Assembly (NCBI GenBank): GCA_002373755.1
Contig: DFJU01000136.1
Location: 1 to 59,002 of the forward strand
Reading direction: 5' to 3'
Origin: Bacteroidales bacterium UBA3663
GTDB lineage: Bacteria > Bacteroidota > Bacteroidia > Bacteroidales > UBA3663
DNA: 59,002 nucleotides
The position numbers and the translations under genes were made by a program. Of the stretch, positions 26,301 through 35,925 are shown one piece after another. The stretch's first letter is position 1. Each line of letters begins with the position of its first letter. The notes under the pieces were generated by a model. It was not told the DNA's origin. It ran no database searches and saw only the letters and a program-made list of their open reading frames with translations.

Positions 26301-26523
26301 TGTCGTCCGTCATGGCAGAATACGGAGCACCGAGCACCTGCAGACGTGCAGCAACTACAGGCGCACCCGTAGCGTCGTCGAGCACGACACCAGTGACGAT
26401 TTCCGTACCAGCATCGCTCTTCTGACTCTGCTGTGGGAGAGTTGTATTGTCGGCCTGCTGCGCAGCAACGGGGCTTGTGAGCAATGCCGTAGCCATCAAA
26501 AGAACTGTATATCGCTTTTTCAT
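23326..26523 (-). CDS. SusC/RagA-family TonB-dependent transporter (second pair)
   Basis: This 1065-residue outer-membrane barrel imports a ligand delivered by its SusD partner using TonB energy. The ATG at 26523 (rather than the TTG at 26529) starts the signal peptide MKKRYTVLLMATALLTSPVAA. A carboxypeptidase-regulatory-like domain (VTGVVLDDATGAPVVAAR) and a plug with MPLIVLDGLIIENSEFGV and VVLKDATSIYGAKGSNGAI follow, then the barrel ending in RTFYIGLKLGL. The N-terminal domain after the signal is atypical: a Gln/Thr-rich stretch and a weak TonB box compared with the first SusC. It lies 21 bp after the FAS1 lipoprotein upstream, so co-transcription is likely. Confidence 0.95.
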   Translation of the reverse strand: MKKRYTVLLMATALLTSPVAAQQADNTTLPQQSQKSDAGTEIVTGVVLDDATGAPVVAARLQVLGAPYSAMTDDNGRFSLKVPTDAAGRVMSEINVTGPDRNSMIVALRNRRELTVRLMESGYATKTSREVYTPLGMKEESHLMSAIGVFDRDNSISVKGSAEALLNGQVSGLQTQFRSGTDWSGANIYLRGINSIYANNMPLIVLDGLIIENSEFGVSQIEGQISTPFGCIDIKDIDQIVVLKDATSIYGAKGSNGAILIRTKHTSDQATHIDVTALMGVNMQPKSIPMLNASDSKRLLTDIAKSSGLTSTELSNLVWINSNKPQMQPDGSYLYPNYYKYNQSTDWQDEIFQRGFKQQYSLGVTGGDDVAIYGVSVGFQNKEGLVKGSDFQRYNARVNADINITNSIRLFANMNFVYGKKNLSNEGSVSYLNPIYTALVKAPFTTSLSVDQNNRPSKSWEDVDALGAANPAAVVSDIKSLNSFYRFMGSFTFDVDLWKGLKLSENFGLDFNKEREEIFHPSTGIPYEDLPTTSVDNVQIHRVERLFNIISETRLNYSKHLSEHQFDATVGFRYFHSKMEDDYGKGYNSAGNSYQTIGSGDASLHEIGGSLGSSNWLSIYGNVNYNWRNRYFAELTLSSDASSRFGDDVSTFQIYPGANAGWLVSSEEFMKSAEWLNFLKVRAGFNVSGNDDITNYSNRQYYVSQQILTTQGLVLGALKNSSLKPERMQKMNVGIDAALLNNRLNFSFDIYKSSVTDMLTYSTADDFTGMTTILNNGGELENSGFEVNVSGRVFTNKNFQWDLSLNLAHNKNEIKKLETGSFQTTVGDGSVLTRVGSAAGIFYGYQTNGVYSTTAEAQADGLTTMVGAVAEPMQAGDVRFIDNKADGIINDDDCTEIGDPNPTIFGGLTSVMKSHGFTLQADFTFASGNDIYNYTRSQLESMSSYSNQTKNTLLRWRTEGDVTNYPRAAYGDSHKNNRFSDRWIEDGSFLKLKSVTLSYDFNLQTDFITGLTVYGTCENVFCATKYSGYDPEICCSSSNNPLYQGVDCFTTPTARTFYIGLKLGL

Positions 26524-26544
26524 AGTCAAATTACATTACTGGTT

Positions 26545-28671
26545 TTAATCGTCTTCGTCGATGACGGGGATAAAGTGAATATAATCGAGGAAGATGGAAC
26601 CCTTGAGGCCTGCCAGCGTCGCCTTGCCTGAAGCATTGTCCGTACCGAACGGATTGCTTGTGACGAACACTGTTGCCTCGCCATTGTAAAGGCACATGAA
26701 GATGTCGCGCGGCACACGTCTTGCGGCCTTTACGCCGTACATTGCATCATTGTTGGCCGTCGGATTCCATTTCACATCAGCACTGACCTTCGTGATGCCT
26801 GAGGTATAGACGGCATCGCTGCTTGCTTCGCCCGTATCCGGATTGATGTTGATTACACCTGAAGCGTGATCCTTGGCCGTCTCACACCACACGAGACGGG
26901 TCTCGAAGGTCGGATCGTCAAGGCCATAGCCAGCGTTAACGCCCATACGATACCACTTGATTGGGCCGGCGCTGCTCACCTGGTCGGTCTTGGCAGATGA
27001 CGAAATCACGGCCGTAGTGTCGTAATCGGTCATGCAACGGTACCAAACTCTATCGACGCTATATGATGTCGAAGGATACGGATTTTTGACGAAATCGCTC
27101 GTTGAATAGTCGCTGCTGTACTCCAGCGGATTGTCGCCCGGCTGCGACAAGTACATCTTCTGAATGTGACGCATAACGCCGCCGATCGGCCAATTCGCAT
27201 TTTCAACGTAATTGGCATAATTCACGTCGAGCGTATCAGGATTGCAATAGTTTGAGCCCTGACCGCCTGGCACGACATGACGCCACTGCACGCGGTAGTT
27301 GCACGAAAAGAGGTTAACCTTGTAGCCGAGCACCGAACCGCCGTACAATGCACCGGAATACTGCGAAGTGTTATAAACGTAACGCAACTGGGCCGGCACA
27401 TATTCCGTGCTGTCGGTTCCATCGAGGCACTTTGCACGATTGCCCAACGAATCGAGCACGTAGCGGGTATAGCCTCGCAGCGAGTCGATGCCGTAAGTTT
27501 TCACGTAGCGGCTTCCGCTGAATGTCGGATCGACCAGAGTGGCGACATAGTTCTCGTTGGTGAAATAATAGTCTTCGCCTTCAACATACACATCCTTAAT
27601 GCGATTGTTGGCCAACTTGATTTTCACACCAGATGCACGTTCGATGCGGCCATTGGCAGCCTTCAAAGTATCGGCAACGACGGCATAGTCCATCGTGATT
27701 TCAATGCCTGTACGCGAACGATAGACCTCGTTGACTGTGCCAGGATTGTTGACCGATGCAGATCGCGTTGCACCTTCGTACGAGCAGGTGAGGTCGCGCA
27801 CGAGCTGGAAACGGGTCACGTAGTCGGTGGCAACGGTGTCGAACTTTGCGCCATATCCGTAATCCATGTCCTTGGATGGGTCGCGCAGGCCATCGTCGCC
27901 CGAAGCATCGACGTGCTGACGCATGTAGCGCCAATAGCGGTTCTGCAATGCGAGCCAAGTGCTGTCGTCAACCAGCACGAGCGAAACAAGCGAATCATTG
28001 TCGTTGAGCGGGACATATTCGAACAGCGGGTTATAGTATGTCATCACCGTGTCGTAGATCGGGAGATTGGAATCTGGATCGACGCCGACCTGCACAGACT
28101 TGTCGCTGTCCATCACGCTGTCGCCGAGCGAAACGATGAAACGTGCCATATCGTTGTAGTCCGAAAGGGAGTCATTGGCGATGGAGATCAGCAACTCGTA
28201 GATGTTGGACTGCTTGCTACGCGCATTTCCACTCTCTTGAGCGAAGCGGAGGAAGCCGTTGCGGCACACGATTTCAGTGTCTGTCAGGTTCATGTCCGAC
28301 AGAAGCACCATACGTCCGTCAATCATCGACAGATAGTTCATGTTCGACAGTTCGGTCTTGTTGTAGCCGAAGTTTGCGATATGCGCCGACGGGACTTCGC
28401 TCAGAAGCGAGTCGGCAAGACCGGACATCGAGGCGTCGGACGGAGCCAGCACCGTGAATGTACCCGACGAAGCGAGCAACTCATCATAGCCATACTGCTT
28501 CAGCACCTTGGAGAACGACTTCAGGTCGGAGCGGCTGCTGATGACCTCCCAAAGGGTCTGCGAGGCAGTTCCCGACACATCTTCGTAGCCTTCATCCTTA
28601 CATGAGGTTGCTCCGAAAACGAGTCCGACGACGGTCATCAGCGCGACGATTTTATATTTGAAATAATTCAT
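26545..28671 (-). CDS. FAS1 (fasciclin) domain surface lipoprotein
   Basis: The 708-residue product starts with a lipoprotein signal ending ATSC (Cys24). A FAS1-type fold is visible at about residues 40-150: LWEVISSRSDLKSFSKVLKQYGY followed by GTFTVLAPSDASMSGL. A degenerate second unit may lie near 215-320. The C-terminal half is beta-rich and ends GSIFLDYIHFIPV, closely resembling the end of the neighbouring FAS1 protein (DMIYFIPV), so the two share a C-terminal module that may bind carbohydrate or protein. It is sandwiched between another FAS1 gene (51 bp upstream) and a SusC gene (21 bp downstream), indicating a role alongside the importer. Its ligand is unknown. Confidence 0.85.
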   Translation of the reverse strand: MNYFKYKIVALMTVVGLVFGATSCKDEGYEDVSGTASQTLWEVISSRSDLKSFSKVLKQYGYDELLASSGTFTVLAPSDASMSGLADSLLSEVPSAHIANFGYNKTELSNMNYLSMIDGRMVLLSDMNLTDTEIVCRNGFLRFAQESGNARSKQSNIYELLISIANDSLSDYNDMARFIVSLGDSVMDSDKSVQVGVDPDSNLPIYDTVMTYYNPLFEYVPLNDNDSLVSLVLVDDSTWLALQNRYWRYMRQHVDASGDDGLRDPSKDMDYGYGAKFDTVATDYVTRFQLVRDLTCSYEGATRSASVNNPGTVNEVYRSRTGIEITMDYAVVADTLKAANGRIERASGVKIKLANNRIKDVYVEGEDYYFTNENYVATLVDPTFSGSRYVKTYGIDSLRGYTRYVLDSLGNRAKCLDGTDSTEYVPAQLRYVYNTSQYSGALYGGSVLGYKVNLFSCNYRVQWRHVVPGGQGSNYCNPDTLDVNYANYVENANWPIGGVMRHIQKMYLSQPGDNPLEYSSDYSTSDFVKNPYPSTSYSVDRVWYRCMTDYDTTAVISSSAKTDQVSSAGPIKWYRMGVNAGYGLDDPTFETRLVWCETAKDHASGVININPDTGEASSDAVYTSGITKVSADVKWNPTANNDAMYGVKAARRVPRDIFMCLYNGEATVFVTSNPFGTDNASGKATLAGLKGSIFLDYIHFIPVIDEDD

Positions 28672-28722
28672 ACGATTGAACTATAAGTTTTAATTTCACA
28701 ATAGGTGGATTCTGTCGGCCAA

Positions 28723-30792
28723 TTACTGATGATCGGCCGAATAGTTCGGGCACCAAGTGCTTGTGCACGAGCCGATGAGGTCTTCGGTAATCGTTCCTTC
28801 CTCCATCGCGCTGACCACTGGGCAACGGTTCGGCCAAATGTGCGAGCGATAGCTTGAATTGTAGCCCGACACATCGTAGTAAACCGACTTGTCATAGTAG
28901 GCACTTTGGGTCTCCTCGTCCCAGCATACCTTGTAGATGCGGGCATCTTCGCCATTGGCCATGACACGAGGCAGGACCTGATCGTTATCGACCGGAATGA
29001 AGTAGATCATGTCGAAATACTGACCCAGAGCCTGCGAAGCGTCGAGCGGAGTCCAGCGCATCACGTGAACGCCATCGTGCTTAACGCTGACTGTGCCGAT
29101 AAGGTGACAAGCCATACGGCTCTGCGTCGGATAGTATGCGCCAGGAGCCTGTTCGCCCTTTGCGGCATTCTTCTCGTCGGTCTCTGCGCTGCTCGATGTG
29201 TAACCATAGTTGGCCAAGCAGACCGAAGCGAACGACTGGTCTTCCTCACCGTCCTGAATGAAGGTCATCTTCATGTAGCCGTCCGAGCCTTCATGTCCGG
29301 CACGACGCAGACGTACCCAGATCTTGTAGGTACCCTCGACCAACGTAGGAGTCTTTATGTCAACCTGCTTGCACACAGTCGTGCCCAGACGGAACTGGAG
29401 GTAGTCACCGTAAACCCACTCGACCTGAGTGTCGCCGAACGGATCGACTCCGGTGTAGGAACTTGTCTCGTAGTTGCAATAATAGTTGAAGACAGGGTTG
29501 TTACTGCCATACCACGAATAAACGGAGTTGAGTTCGGTGTCGAACCAATAGACCTTTGTTCCGCTTGCACTTACCAAAGTTGAATCGACAATCCACTCCG
29601 GGTGATCGGTGTTCAAACCGGCCGACGAAGATGCCGTTGTGAAGTAGGCCGATGTGCCTGGCTTGCGGAAACCAGACAAAGCGCGAATCTCTGCCACATC
29701 GCACATATCCCAGTTGATACGGCTTGCGGCACGTTCGATGATCTGCAATTCGCCCGACGTGCTCTGAATCACACCGTCGCTGCATGGATAATCGACGAAA
29801 TAGCCGTCGGTGATGAGCTTGATACCCTCGTCGTTGAATGCCTCAAAACGGTTCAGGTTGATGTCGGAATAAGATGTTGCAGACACCGCAATGGCCTTGC
29901 CCAACGGCGACAACGTAGTGACGCTGCTTGCGCCGAACAGGTCGCTGATGTAGTAGCGGCCTCTCATGAAGTGGTATCCGACCCAGTTGGTCAACAACGT
30001 CTGCTCGTCGTAGTCCTTGATGTTGCTCTTCTGGAGGAATGTGAGAAGGGCATCGACCGTGGTAATGCCATCGGCCGTCATCAAGCTGTCGGGCTGCGAG
30101 ACGAAGGTCTTGTATGTCTGCGTCTCGATGGCAGTTTGAAGGTCTGTGCGATGGGCATCGTCGAGCTTCAAGTTCAACACAGTGTCGAGCAATGCGGCCA
30201 TGATGCCATAGCCATGCTCCTTGAGCGAGTCCTGCACAGCGCCAAGCACGTTGTAGCGAGGCTTGAACAAGACGCCGTCCACTACGTGAATTATGCCGTT
30301 GCCGTTGTGGACATCGCAGGTGACGATGTGCGACGTGCGGTTGAGCGTATAGACGTCCGATGCCTCGTCCCACTTGGAAATCAGGTAGTCCTGAGCCATG
30401 TTGGCCGTGTTGAGACGGGTGTTGCTCTGCATGTTGTAGGTGTGGAGCGTGTCGCCCAAGATGTGATATTTGACGATTTCGACGGCCTCATCTTCTGTCA
30501 AATCGGCCACCGACGACTTTCCGATCTTTGCGATATAGGCATCGACGGCATCGTTGGTCGGCACAAACATCGTATAAGTTCCGTAGGCATGAACCATGCC
30601 TCGCAGCTGAGCCTTGTCGATCACTTCAAGGAAGCGGCTGAGGGAGTCCTGCGTTTCCATGTATTCGTCCATCTGGAGTTCCGAACTTGCAGTCCAAGTC
30701 GAACCTTCCATATAGTCGTCGCAAGCCGCGAATCCCATCGTCATCAGTCCGATGGCCGCGCATGCAATATGTTGATGAATAGACTTTTTCAT
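28723..30792 (-). CDS. FAS1 (fasciclin) domain surface lipoprotein
   Basis: The 689-residue product carries a lipoprotein signal ending FAAC (Cys24). Its N-terminal half contains a clear FAS1 unit: SLSRFLEVIDKAQLRGMVHAYG, TYTMFVPTNDAVDAYI and, at its end, NGNGIIHVVDGVLFKP. A second, divergent unit follows at about 175-330. The C-terminal half is a beta-rich module (TYKIWVRLRRAG, VMRWTPLDASQ, FDMIYFIPVDND) shared with the next FAS1 protein. It begins 48 bp after the first SusD and continues into the second FAS1 gene. FAS1 domains generally mediate surface adhesion or polysaccharide contact; a glycan- or matrix-binding role here is inferred from the SusCD context. Confidence 0.88.
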   Translation of the reverse strand: MKKSIHQHIACAAIGLMTMGFAACDDYMEGSTWTASSELQMDEYMETQDSLSRFLEVIDKAQLRGMVHAYGTYTMFVPTNDAVDAYIAKIGKSSVADLTEDEAVEIVKYHILGDTLHTYNMQSNTRLNTANMAQDYLISKWDEASDVYTLNRTSHIVTCDVHNGNGIIHVVDGVLFKPRYNVLGAVQDSLKEHGYGIMAALLDTVLNLKLDDAHRTDLQTAIETQTYKTFVSQPDSLMTADGITTVDALLTFLQKSNIKDYDEQTLLTNWVGYHFMRGRYYISDLFGASSVTTLSPLGKAIAVSATSYSDINLNRFEAFNDEGIKLITDGYFVDYPCSDGVIQSTSGELQIIERAASRINWDMCDVAEIRALSGFRKPGTSAYFTTASSSAGLNTDHPEWIVDSTLVSASGTKVYWFDTELNSVYSWYGSNNPVFNYYCNYETSSYTGVDPFGDTQVEWVYGDYLQFRLGTTVCKQVDIKTPTLVEGTYKIWVRLRRAGHEGSDGYMKMTFIQDGEEDQSFASVCLANYGYTSSSAETDEKNAAKGEQAPGAYYPTQSRMACHLIGTVSVKHDGVHVMRWTPLDASQALGQYFDMIYFIPVDNDQVLPRVMANGEDARIYKVCWDEETQSAYYDKSVYYDVSGYNSSYRSHIWPNRCPVVSAMEEGTITEDLIGSCTSTWCPNYSADHQ

Positions 30793-30840
30793 ATCATTTT
30801 TCGGATAAGAGAAAACACTTTGTTCGATTGGTTCCTTTCA

Positions 30841-32598
30841 TTATTCAGTGCCCCAGAATGGCTTCTGATCCAAGTTGTCGTTAAGACTGACATCCTGATA
30901 AGGATATGGGAAATAGCGGAAGTCGGCCTTCTTCATCTGGCCAGCAATGTAGGCCATCTTGTCGGATGTCGTGTAGTAGCGCAAGTAGCTGACGTTGCCA
31001 CCGGTGCAGCTGCCCTTACCTTCCGAATTACGTTCGGCATTGCGCAGCATATCGAACCAGCGACGACCTTCGTAGGCCATTTCGCGAGCCTCCTCGTCGA
31101 GCACGAACTTCTCCATTGCCGTACCCAGAATCTTCTCGCCCGATTTGAGTTCGATTGGCGACTCGCTGCGGAGCTCCTCCCAATAGAGGTCCTGCATGTA
31201 ATCGCCGCTGCCCAGCTGAAGGTCGGTTGTTTCGACAGCACTTGCACGGTCGCGCACCTTGAAGACAGCGCGATAAGCTTCGAGCAACATGCTCTGGTCG
31301 TCCGAATTGGCCATGGCAATCTGTGTCAGAGCCTCGGCCTTCATGAGGTAGATTTCTGCCAGACGGTAGATGATGACGTTCTTCTTGAATGCCGTGACAT
31401 CGGTGCAGACGGAACTCTTGTCGAAGGCCAAGCCTGCATATTTCCACATCAGAGGCGTACCGCTGTAAACGCCATAATTCATGGCCAGACGCACGTCGCG
31501 ATATTGATATGACAATGCCAATTCCTTTTCAGTTGGTGGGAAAAGTGTGTTCTGCAAGTTGTCATAGTAGGGAGCGTAGTAACTTGGGCTGATGATCAGC
31601 GTGTAGAAACCCGACGAATTGTAGTTCGCAGAGCCCTCCTGCAGCTCCATGATGCTTTCATCACTGTTGCCATTCACGTAGAGTGAGGTGAACCAGTCGT
31701 CCGGAGTGATGTCGGTCAGCACGTAGAACGACGAATCGGCCTTGTTGTCCAGTTCCGACAAATCGAGGTACGACTCGACAGCCGAGCTCTTGGCAAACGG
31801 AACCAAAGCGTACTGGCCTGAACCGATAATGGCATCGCACAACTCAACGCACTTCTTGTAGGCGGCCTGCGAAGCCTCCAGATTGGTTTCGTACGAGCCT
31901 TTCATGCGATACATATCGGCCAACAGAGCCTTCAGCATATACATCGTGACCTGGCCCTTGTTCTTTGCCTTGTCCGATGAAACTGCGCTGTAGGAGTATG
32001 GCAGGAAGCCCTCCGACTGCACGCTTTCGAGGTCGGAAATCAACGCGTTCAGGATGTCCATCTGCGATGAGACGCCGACATTGCGCTCAACCGTATCGTC
32101 GTAGTATGCCTGAGTGATGTAGGGCACATCCTTCCACAGACGGATAAGGTAGAAATACATCAACGCACGCACTACGCGGGCTTCAGCATGGTAGATGCTG
32201 TCCTGCGTCACGGTGTACGACGGATCGTTTGCCAGCGCGTTGCCGGAACGTTCGAGCAACAGGTTGCAGTTGTTGATGATTGTGTAGTATTTGAGCCACG
32301 AGACCAACGAGTTGGACGACGTGATGTTGCCCTCCAGAATCAAACGGTAGTCAACCTTATAGCTTGCAGCGGGCATCATCATGTCGCCGCGCACCTCCGA
32401 CTGCTCCCAGATGGACGATGCAGAACCGATCCATCCGCTGTAAATGCCCATCATGGCCGATTCGACATCAGATTCCGTCAGCCAATATTTCTCTGCCGTC
32501 ACCGCATTCTCGGGTTCCAAGTCAAGCCAATCGCCGCACGAAGTCAAGCCGACAGCGAGAATCGAAGCAATGGTCAATATCTTTTTCATTTTCTTCAT
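30841..32598 (-). CDS. SusD/RagB-family outer-membrane lipoprotein (first pair)
   Basis: This 585-residue protein has a lipoprotein signal MKKMKKILTIASILAVGLTSC (Cys21), then LDLEPENAVTAEKYW, the usual start of mature SusD proteins. The helical scaffold region includes EARVVRALMYFYLIRLWKDVPY, and the C-terminal signature is VLDEEAREMAYEGRRWFDMLRNAER. It would form the lid of the upstream SusC barrel, whose stop is only 6 bp away, and hand over an unidentified ligand. Length and motifs are normal for the family. Confidence 0.97.
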   Translation of the reverse strand: MKKMKKILTIASILAVGLTSCGDWLDLEPENAVTAEKYWLTESDVESAMMGIYSGWIGSASSIWEQSEVRGDMMMPAASYKVDYRLILEGNITSSNSLVSWLKYYTIINNCNLLLERSGNALANDPSYTVTQDSIYHAEARVVRALMYFYLIRLWKDVPYITQAYYDDTVERNVGVSSQMDILNALISDLESVQSEGFLPYSYSAVSSDKAKNKGQVTMYMLKALLADMYRMKGSYETNLEASQAAYKKCVELCDAIIGSGQYALVPFAKSSAVESYLDLSELDNKADSSFYVLTDITPDDWFTSLYVNGNSDESIMELQEGSANYNSSGFYTLIISPSYYAPYYDNLQNTLFPPTEKELALSYQYRDVRLAMNYGVYSGTPLMWKYAGLAFDKSSVCTDVTAFKKNVIIYRLAEIYLMKAEALTQIAMANSDDQSMLLEAYRAVFKVRDRASAVETTDLQLGSGDYMQDLYWEELRSESPIELKSGEKILGTAMEKFVLDEEAREMAYEGRRWFDMLRNAERNSEGKGSCTGGNVSYLRYYTTSDKMAYIAGQMKKADFRYFPYPYQDVSLNDNLDQKPFWGTE

Positions 32599-32604
32599 AT
32601 TTAC

Positions 32605-35600
32605 TTAAAATTTGACTGAGAGGCCCAACGTGAAGTCCTTTGAACGAGGCGTGTTCGACGTATCGAAACCGGGCTTCGTCGCACTTGAGATGCTGACCTC
32701 AGGATCGGCACCAGTATATTTGGTCCAGCAGTATATGTTGGTCACAAGGAGATAGACGCTTGCCTGCGACAGGAACGTGCCGGCCAACATCGACTTCGGG
32801 AAGTCGTATTTGAGCGTCGCATTCTTGAAGCGGAGGAACGAACCGTCTTCGATGTAGCGGCTTGAAGCCAACGAGTTGTAGCCTCGACCATACACGGCAC
32901 GCGGCAGAAGGTCGGTTGGAGCCGTTCCGTTGGCCACCTCCTCGACAGTATATTCATGCGTCCAACGGCGCAGGACCGAGGTGCTCTGGTTGCTGAACGA
33001 ATTCATCGACTCGGCATTGGCACGAGCCAGGTTGACGACGTCGTTGCCATAGCGGAAGTTGAAGAATGTGATGAGCGACAGCTGCTTCCACTTGACCGTG
33101 CAGCCGAAACCGCCGGTCAACAACGGATTACCGTTGCCCAGATAGACGACATCCTGCTCGTTGATGTTGCCGTCGTGATTGACGTCCTTGTACTTCGCAT
33201 CGCCAGCCACGAACTGATAGTCGGCCGTCGGATAGTTGAAGCGCATATAGACTGGCACACGATTGCCGTTTGAGTCGAACGAGTAGATCTTGTTGCCGTT
33301 GGCATCGCGGGCAATGGTCTCGTCGGTGTTCATATAGACACCTTCGTAGATGTAGCCGTAGTATGAGCCGAGTGGCTGCGATGCAAGCTGCAAGGTCGGA
33401 TAACTTTCTGCTTTAAGCGCATTGCTTGCCCACGTTCCCGAATATTCCAAGTCGCTCTTCAGCTCGTTTTCGTTACGTGCAATGTTGCCCGACAGTTTGA
33501 CCATCCAGTCTTTTGTGCGATAGGCGACGACATCCAAGTCGAACTCGACGCCGTGGTTCTTCATGCCGGCATCGTTGATGAACGAAGCTTTCGAGAAGCC
33601 CGTAGTTGTAGGCAACTGGCGATCCTTTGAAATCAACTGGTTGGAGTTCTTGTAATACCATTCGAAGGTTGCATGGATGCGGTCATCCAAGAAGCCGAGG
33701 TCGGTGCCCAAAGTGAGCGATTTGGTGCTCTCCCACTGGAGGCTCGAGAGCTGCAGACCCGACTGATAGGTGCCCTGCTTGCCAAGATAGGTGTTTGCAT
33801 AGGTCGAATAGGTGGCCTGCGATGCATAGTTGGTCAGTGCTCGCGAAGAACCGGATTCGCCGTATGATGCACGGAACGACCATTCCGTCATGGTTGTCTT
33901 CTCGACAAGGTCCTGCATGAACGGTTCGCCCGACAAACGCCAGCGCAACGAGTAGGACGGATAGTATGCCCAACGGTTGCCGGCACCGAACTTCGAAGAA
34001 CCTTCATAGTTGCCTGCAACGCCAATCACGTAGCGATCCAACCACGAATAGTGAAGGTTGAAGTAGAGACCCAGACTACGCACCTCAGTGCTTGAGCTAC
34101 CGAAAAGCGTGGTGCTGGTTGTCGGAATACCGCCATTCGACGGATCGGTCAAATAGATTGAAGGCAGATTCGAGGCCGAAACAACGAAATTCTTGTTGCG
34201 CGTGTCTTCAGTGCGGTAGCCGACGATGAACTGCAGGTTATGGTCGTCGCCCAACTGCGGAGTGAAGAGCAGCTTATTGTTGGTGTTGAAGGCGAATGCC
34301 TCAATATCCTTGTCGATGCCGACGTTTACAGTGTTTTCGGTCCACGGACGGCCAGTTGCCGACTGTGGCACGAATGCATTGTGCTTCACATTGTTCACAT
34401 CGAACGAAATCTCGAGAGTGTAGCGGAACCAGTCGAACGGACGATACTGCAACTGTACGTTTGGAAGCACACGGTTGCCTTTCTGCTTGTAGAAGCCTTC
34501 GTTGCCCATTGCGACAGGGTTGTAAGGACTATCTTTCGTGTTTTTCCAATAGCTGCCGTTCGGCATGACCGATGGCGTGAAGTAGTTGTCGGTCAAGTTG
34601 CCTGTCTCGTCGTACTCATAGACCGACATGTTTGGAGCACGCGAATAGGCCTGGCTCAGGATGTTGTACTTGCTGTCCAATGCCGTGACGTAGTTGCGGT
34701 CGGTGTTGGAATATGTGTACGACATCGATGCCGAGAACTTCAACTTTGAAGAAATGTTGTAGTCGAGGTTGATACGGGTAGAGAATCGGTCGTAGCCCTC
34801 TCCCACCGTTGTACCTTTCTGGTCGTAGTAGTTGAACGAGACACGGTATTGCGCCTTTTGCGAACCGCCGGACAGTGAAATCGTGTGATCCTGCGTATAG
34901 CCGCGCCGCGTACATTCATCATACCAGTTGGTGTTCTGGCCGTAATTGTAGTAGTTATACAGATTGTAGGCATCGTTGGCGAACTCCGCATATTGGATAG
35001 GATTGAAGTTGTCGCCGGCGTTGTAGAGTTCCTCCATGATCAACGTGGTGTACTGGTCGCCATTGAGCATCGGCATCGGCTTGCCAGCCTTGCTGAGCGA
35101 ACCCTTGAACGAGTAGGCCAACGTCGGCTTGCTGACAGCACCTCGCTTCGTGGTGATCATCAACACTCCGTTGGCGGCCTTCGAACCGTAGATAGCGGTG
35201 GCGGCAGCATCCTTCAAGACAGTGATTTCCTTGATGTCGTCGGGCGAGATGTTGAGCATGGTCGCGTAGTCGTTCTCATCGGCTGTTGAGAAGTCGAAGT
35301 CGTCGTCGATTGTGGTCTCGTAGGGGAAACCATCGACGATGACCAACGGCTCGGATGAACCGTTGATTGAGGTCGTACCACGAACACGGATTGACATACC
35401 TGCACCTGGAGCACCTGAAGTGGCTACGATATCGACGCCCGCTACGCGACCTTGAAGTGCATCGGTGGCATCGGCAACGGCCAAATCTTCCAATTCGGAC
35501 ATATCGATGCGCTTGGCCGACGTCGTGACATCGCGCTCCGAAATGTTGAGCATGCCCGACTGCTGGCGGCGCGCCGTGGTGATTTCCACATCCTTCAGCG

Positions 35601-35925
35601 CAACGCTCTCTTCAACCATCGTGGCATCATAGACGCCCTGCGATGCGACAAGCGGGATGGTCAGCTTCTTATAGCCTGTGAACGAAACTACAAGCACATC
35701 GCCCGGACGCATCACCTCCTGAAACGAGTAGTTGCCGTTGAAGTCCGTCTGACATCCGGTAATGGTACGTCCGTCCTTGTTCTGCCAAATGACGTTGGCG
35801 CCGGCCATCGGCTCGTTGAACGTGCCGTCGATGATGGTACCGCGCACCAGCATCTTCTGCGCCCAAACCATTCCAGGCGCAAGCAGTAGCAGCAGGAGCA
35901 ACAGGATTTTACTAAATTGTTTCAT
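32605..35925 (-). CDS. SusC/RagA-family TonB-dependent transporter (first pair)
   Basis: The start at 35925 gives MKQFSKILLLLLLLLAPGMVWAQ, a strong signal peptide; an in-frame 20-residue upstream extension is rejected. The 1106-residue product has a carboxypeptidase-regulatory-like domain (VRGTIIDGTFNEPMAGANVIW), a TonB-box-like segment (ALKDVEITTARR), a plug (EPLVIVDGFPYE, ITVLKDAAATAIYGSKAANGV) and a barrel ending KDFTLGLSVKF, the standard SusC finish. It transports its ligand across the outer membrane using TonB-ExbB-ExbD energy encoded elsewhere. It precedes its SusD by 6 bp and lies 130 bp after the large FAS1 gene. This is the more canonical of the two SusC proteins. Confidence 0.97.
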   Translation of the reverse strand: MKQFSKILLLLLLLLAPGMVWAQKMLVRGTIIDGTFNEPMAGANVIWQNKDGRTITGCQTDFNGNYSFQEVMRPGDVLVVSFTGYKKLTIPLVASQGVYDATMVEESVALKDVEITTARRQQSGMLNISERDVTTSAKRIDMSELEDLAVADATDALQGRVAGVDIVATSGAPGAGMSIRVRGTTSINGSSEPLVIVDGFPYETTIDDDFDFSTADENDYATMLNISPDDIKEITVLKDAAATAIYGSKAANGVLMITTKRGAVSKPTLAYSFKGSLSKAGKPMPMLNGDQYTTLIMEELYNAGDNFNPIQYAEFANDAYNLYNYYNYGQNTNWYDECTRRGYTQDHTISLSGGSQKAQYRVSFNYYDQKGTTVGEGYDRFSTRINLDYNISSKLKFSASMSYTYSNTDRNYVTALDSKYNILSQAYSRAPNMSVYEYDETGNLTDNYFTPSVMPNGSYWKNTKDSPYNPVAMGNEGFYKQKGNRVLPNVQLQYRPFDWFRYTLEISFDVNNVKHNAFVPQSATGRPWTENTVNVGIDKDIEAFAFNTNNKLLFTPQLGDDHNLQFIVGYRTEDTRNKNFVVSASNLPSIYLTDPSNGGIPTTSTTLFGSSSTEVRSLGLYFNLHYSWLDRYVIGVAGNYEGSSKFGAGNRWAYYPSYSLRWRLSGEPFMQDLVEKTTMTEWSFRASYGESGSSRALTNYASQATYSTYANTYLGKQGTYQSGLQLSSLQWESTKSLTLGTDLGFLDDRIHATFEWYYKNSNQLISKDRQLPTTTGFSKASFINDAGMKNHGVEFDLDVVAYRTKDWMVKLSGNIARNENELKSDLEYSGTWASNALKAESYPTLQLASQPLGSYYGYIYEGVYMNTDETIARDANGNKIYSFDSNGNRVPVYMRFNYPTADYQFVAGDAKYKDVNHDGNINEQDVVYLGNGNPLLTGGFGCTVKWKQLSLITFFNFRYGNDVVNLARANAESMNSFSNQSTSVLRRWTHEYTVEEVANGTAPTDLLPRAVYGRGYNSLASSRYIEDGSFLRFKNATLKYDFPKSMLAGTFLSQASVYLLVTNIYCWTKYTGADPEVSISSATKPGFDTSNTPRSKDFTLGLSVKF

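Noticed and set aside
29602..31512. Long plus-strand open frame (636 codons) opposite the FAS1 and SusD genes
   Set aside because: It spans two real minus-strand genes and their gap, and its translation has no recognisable features.
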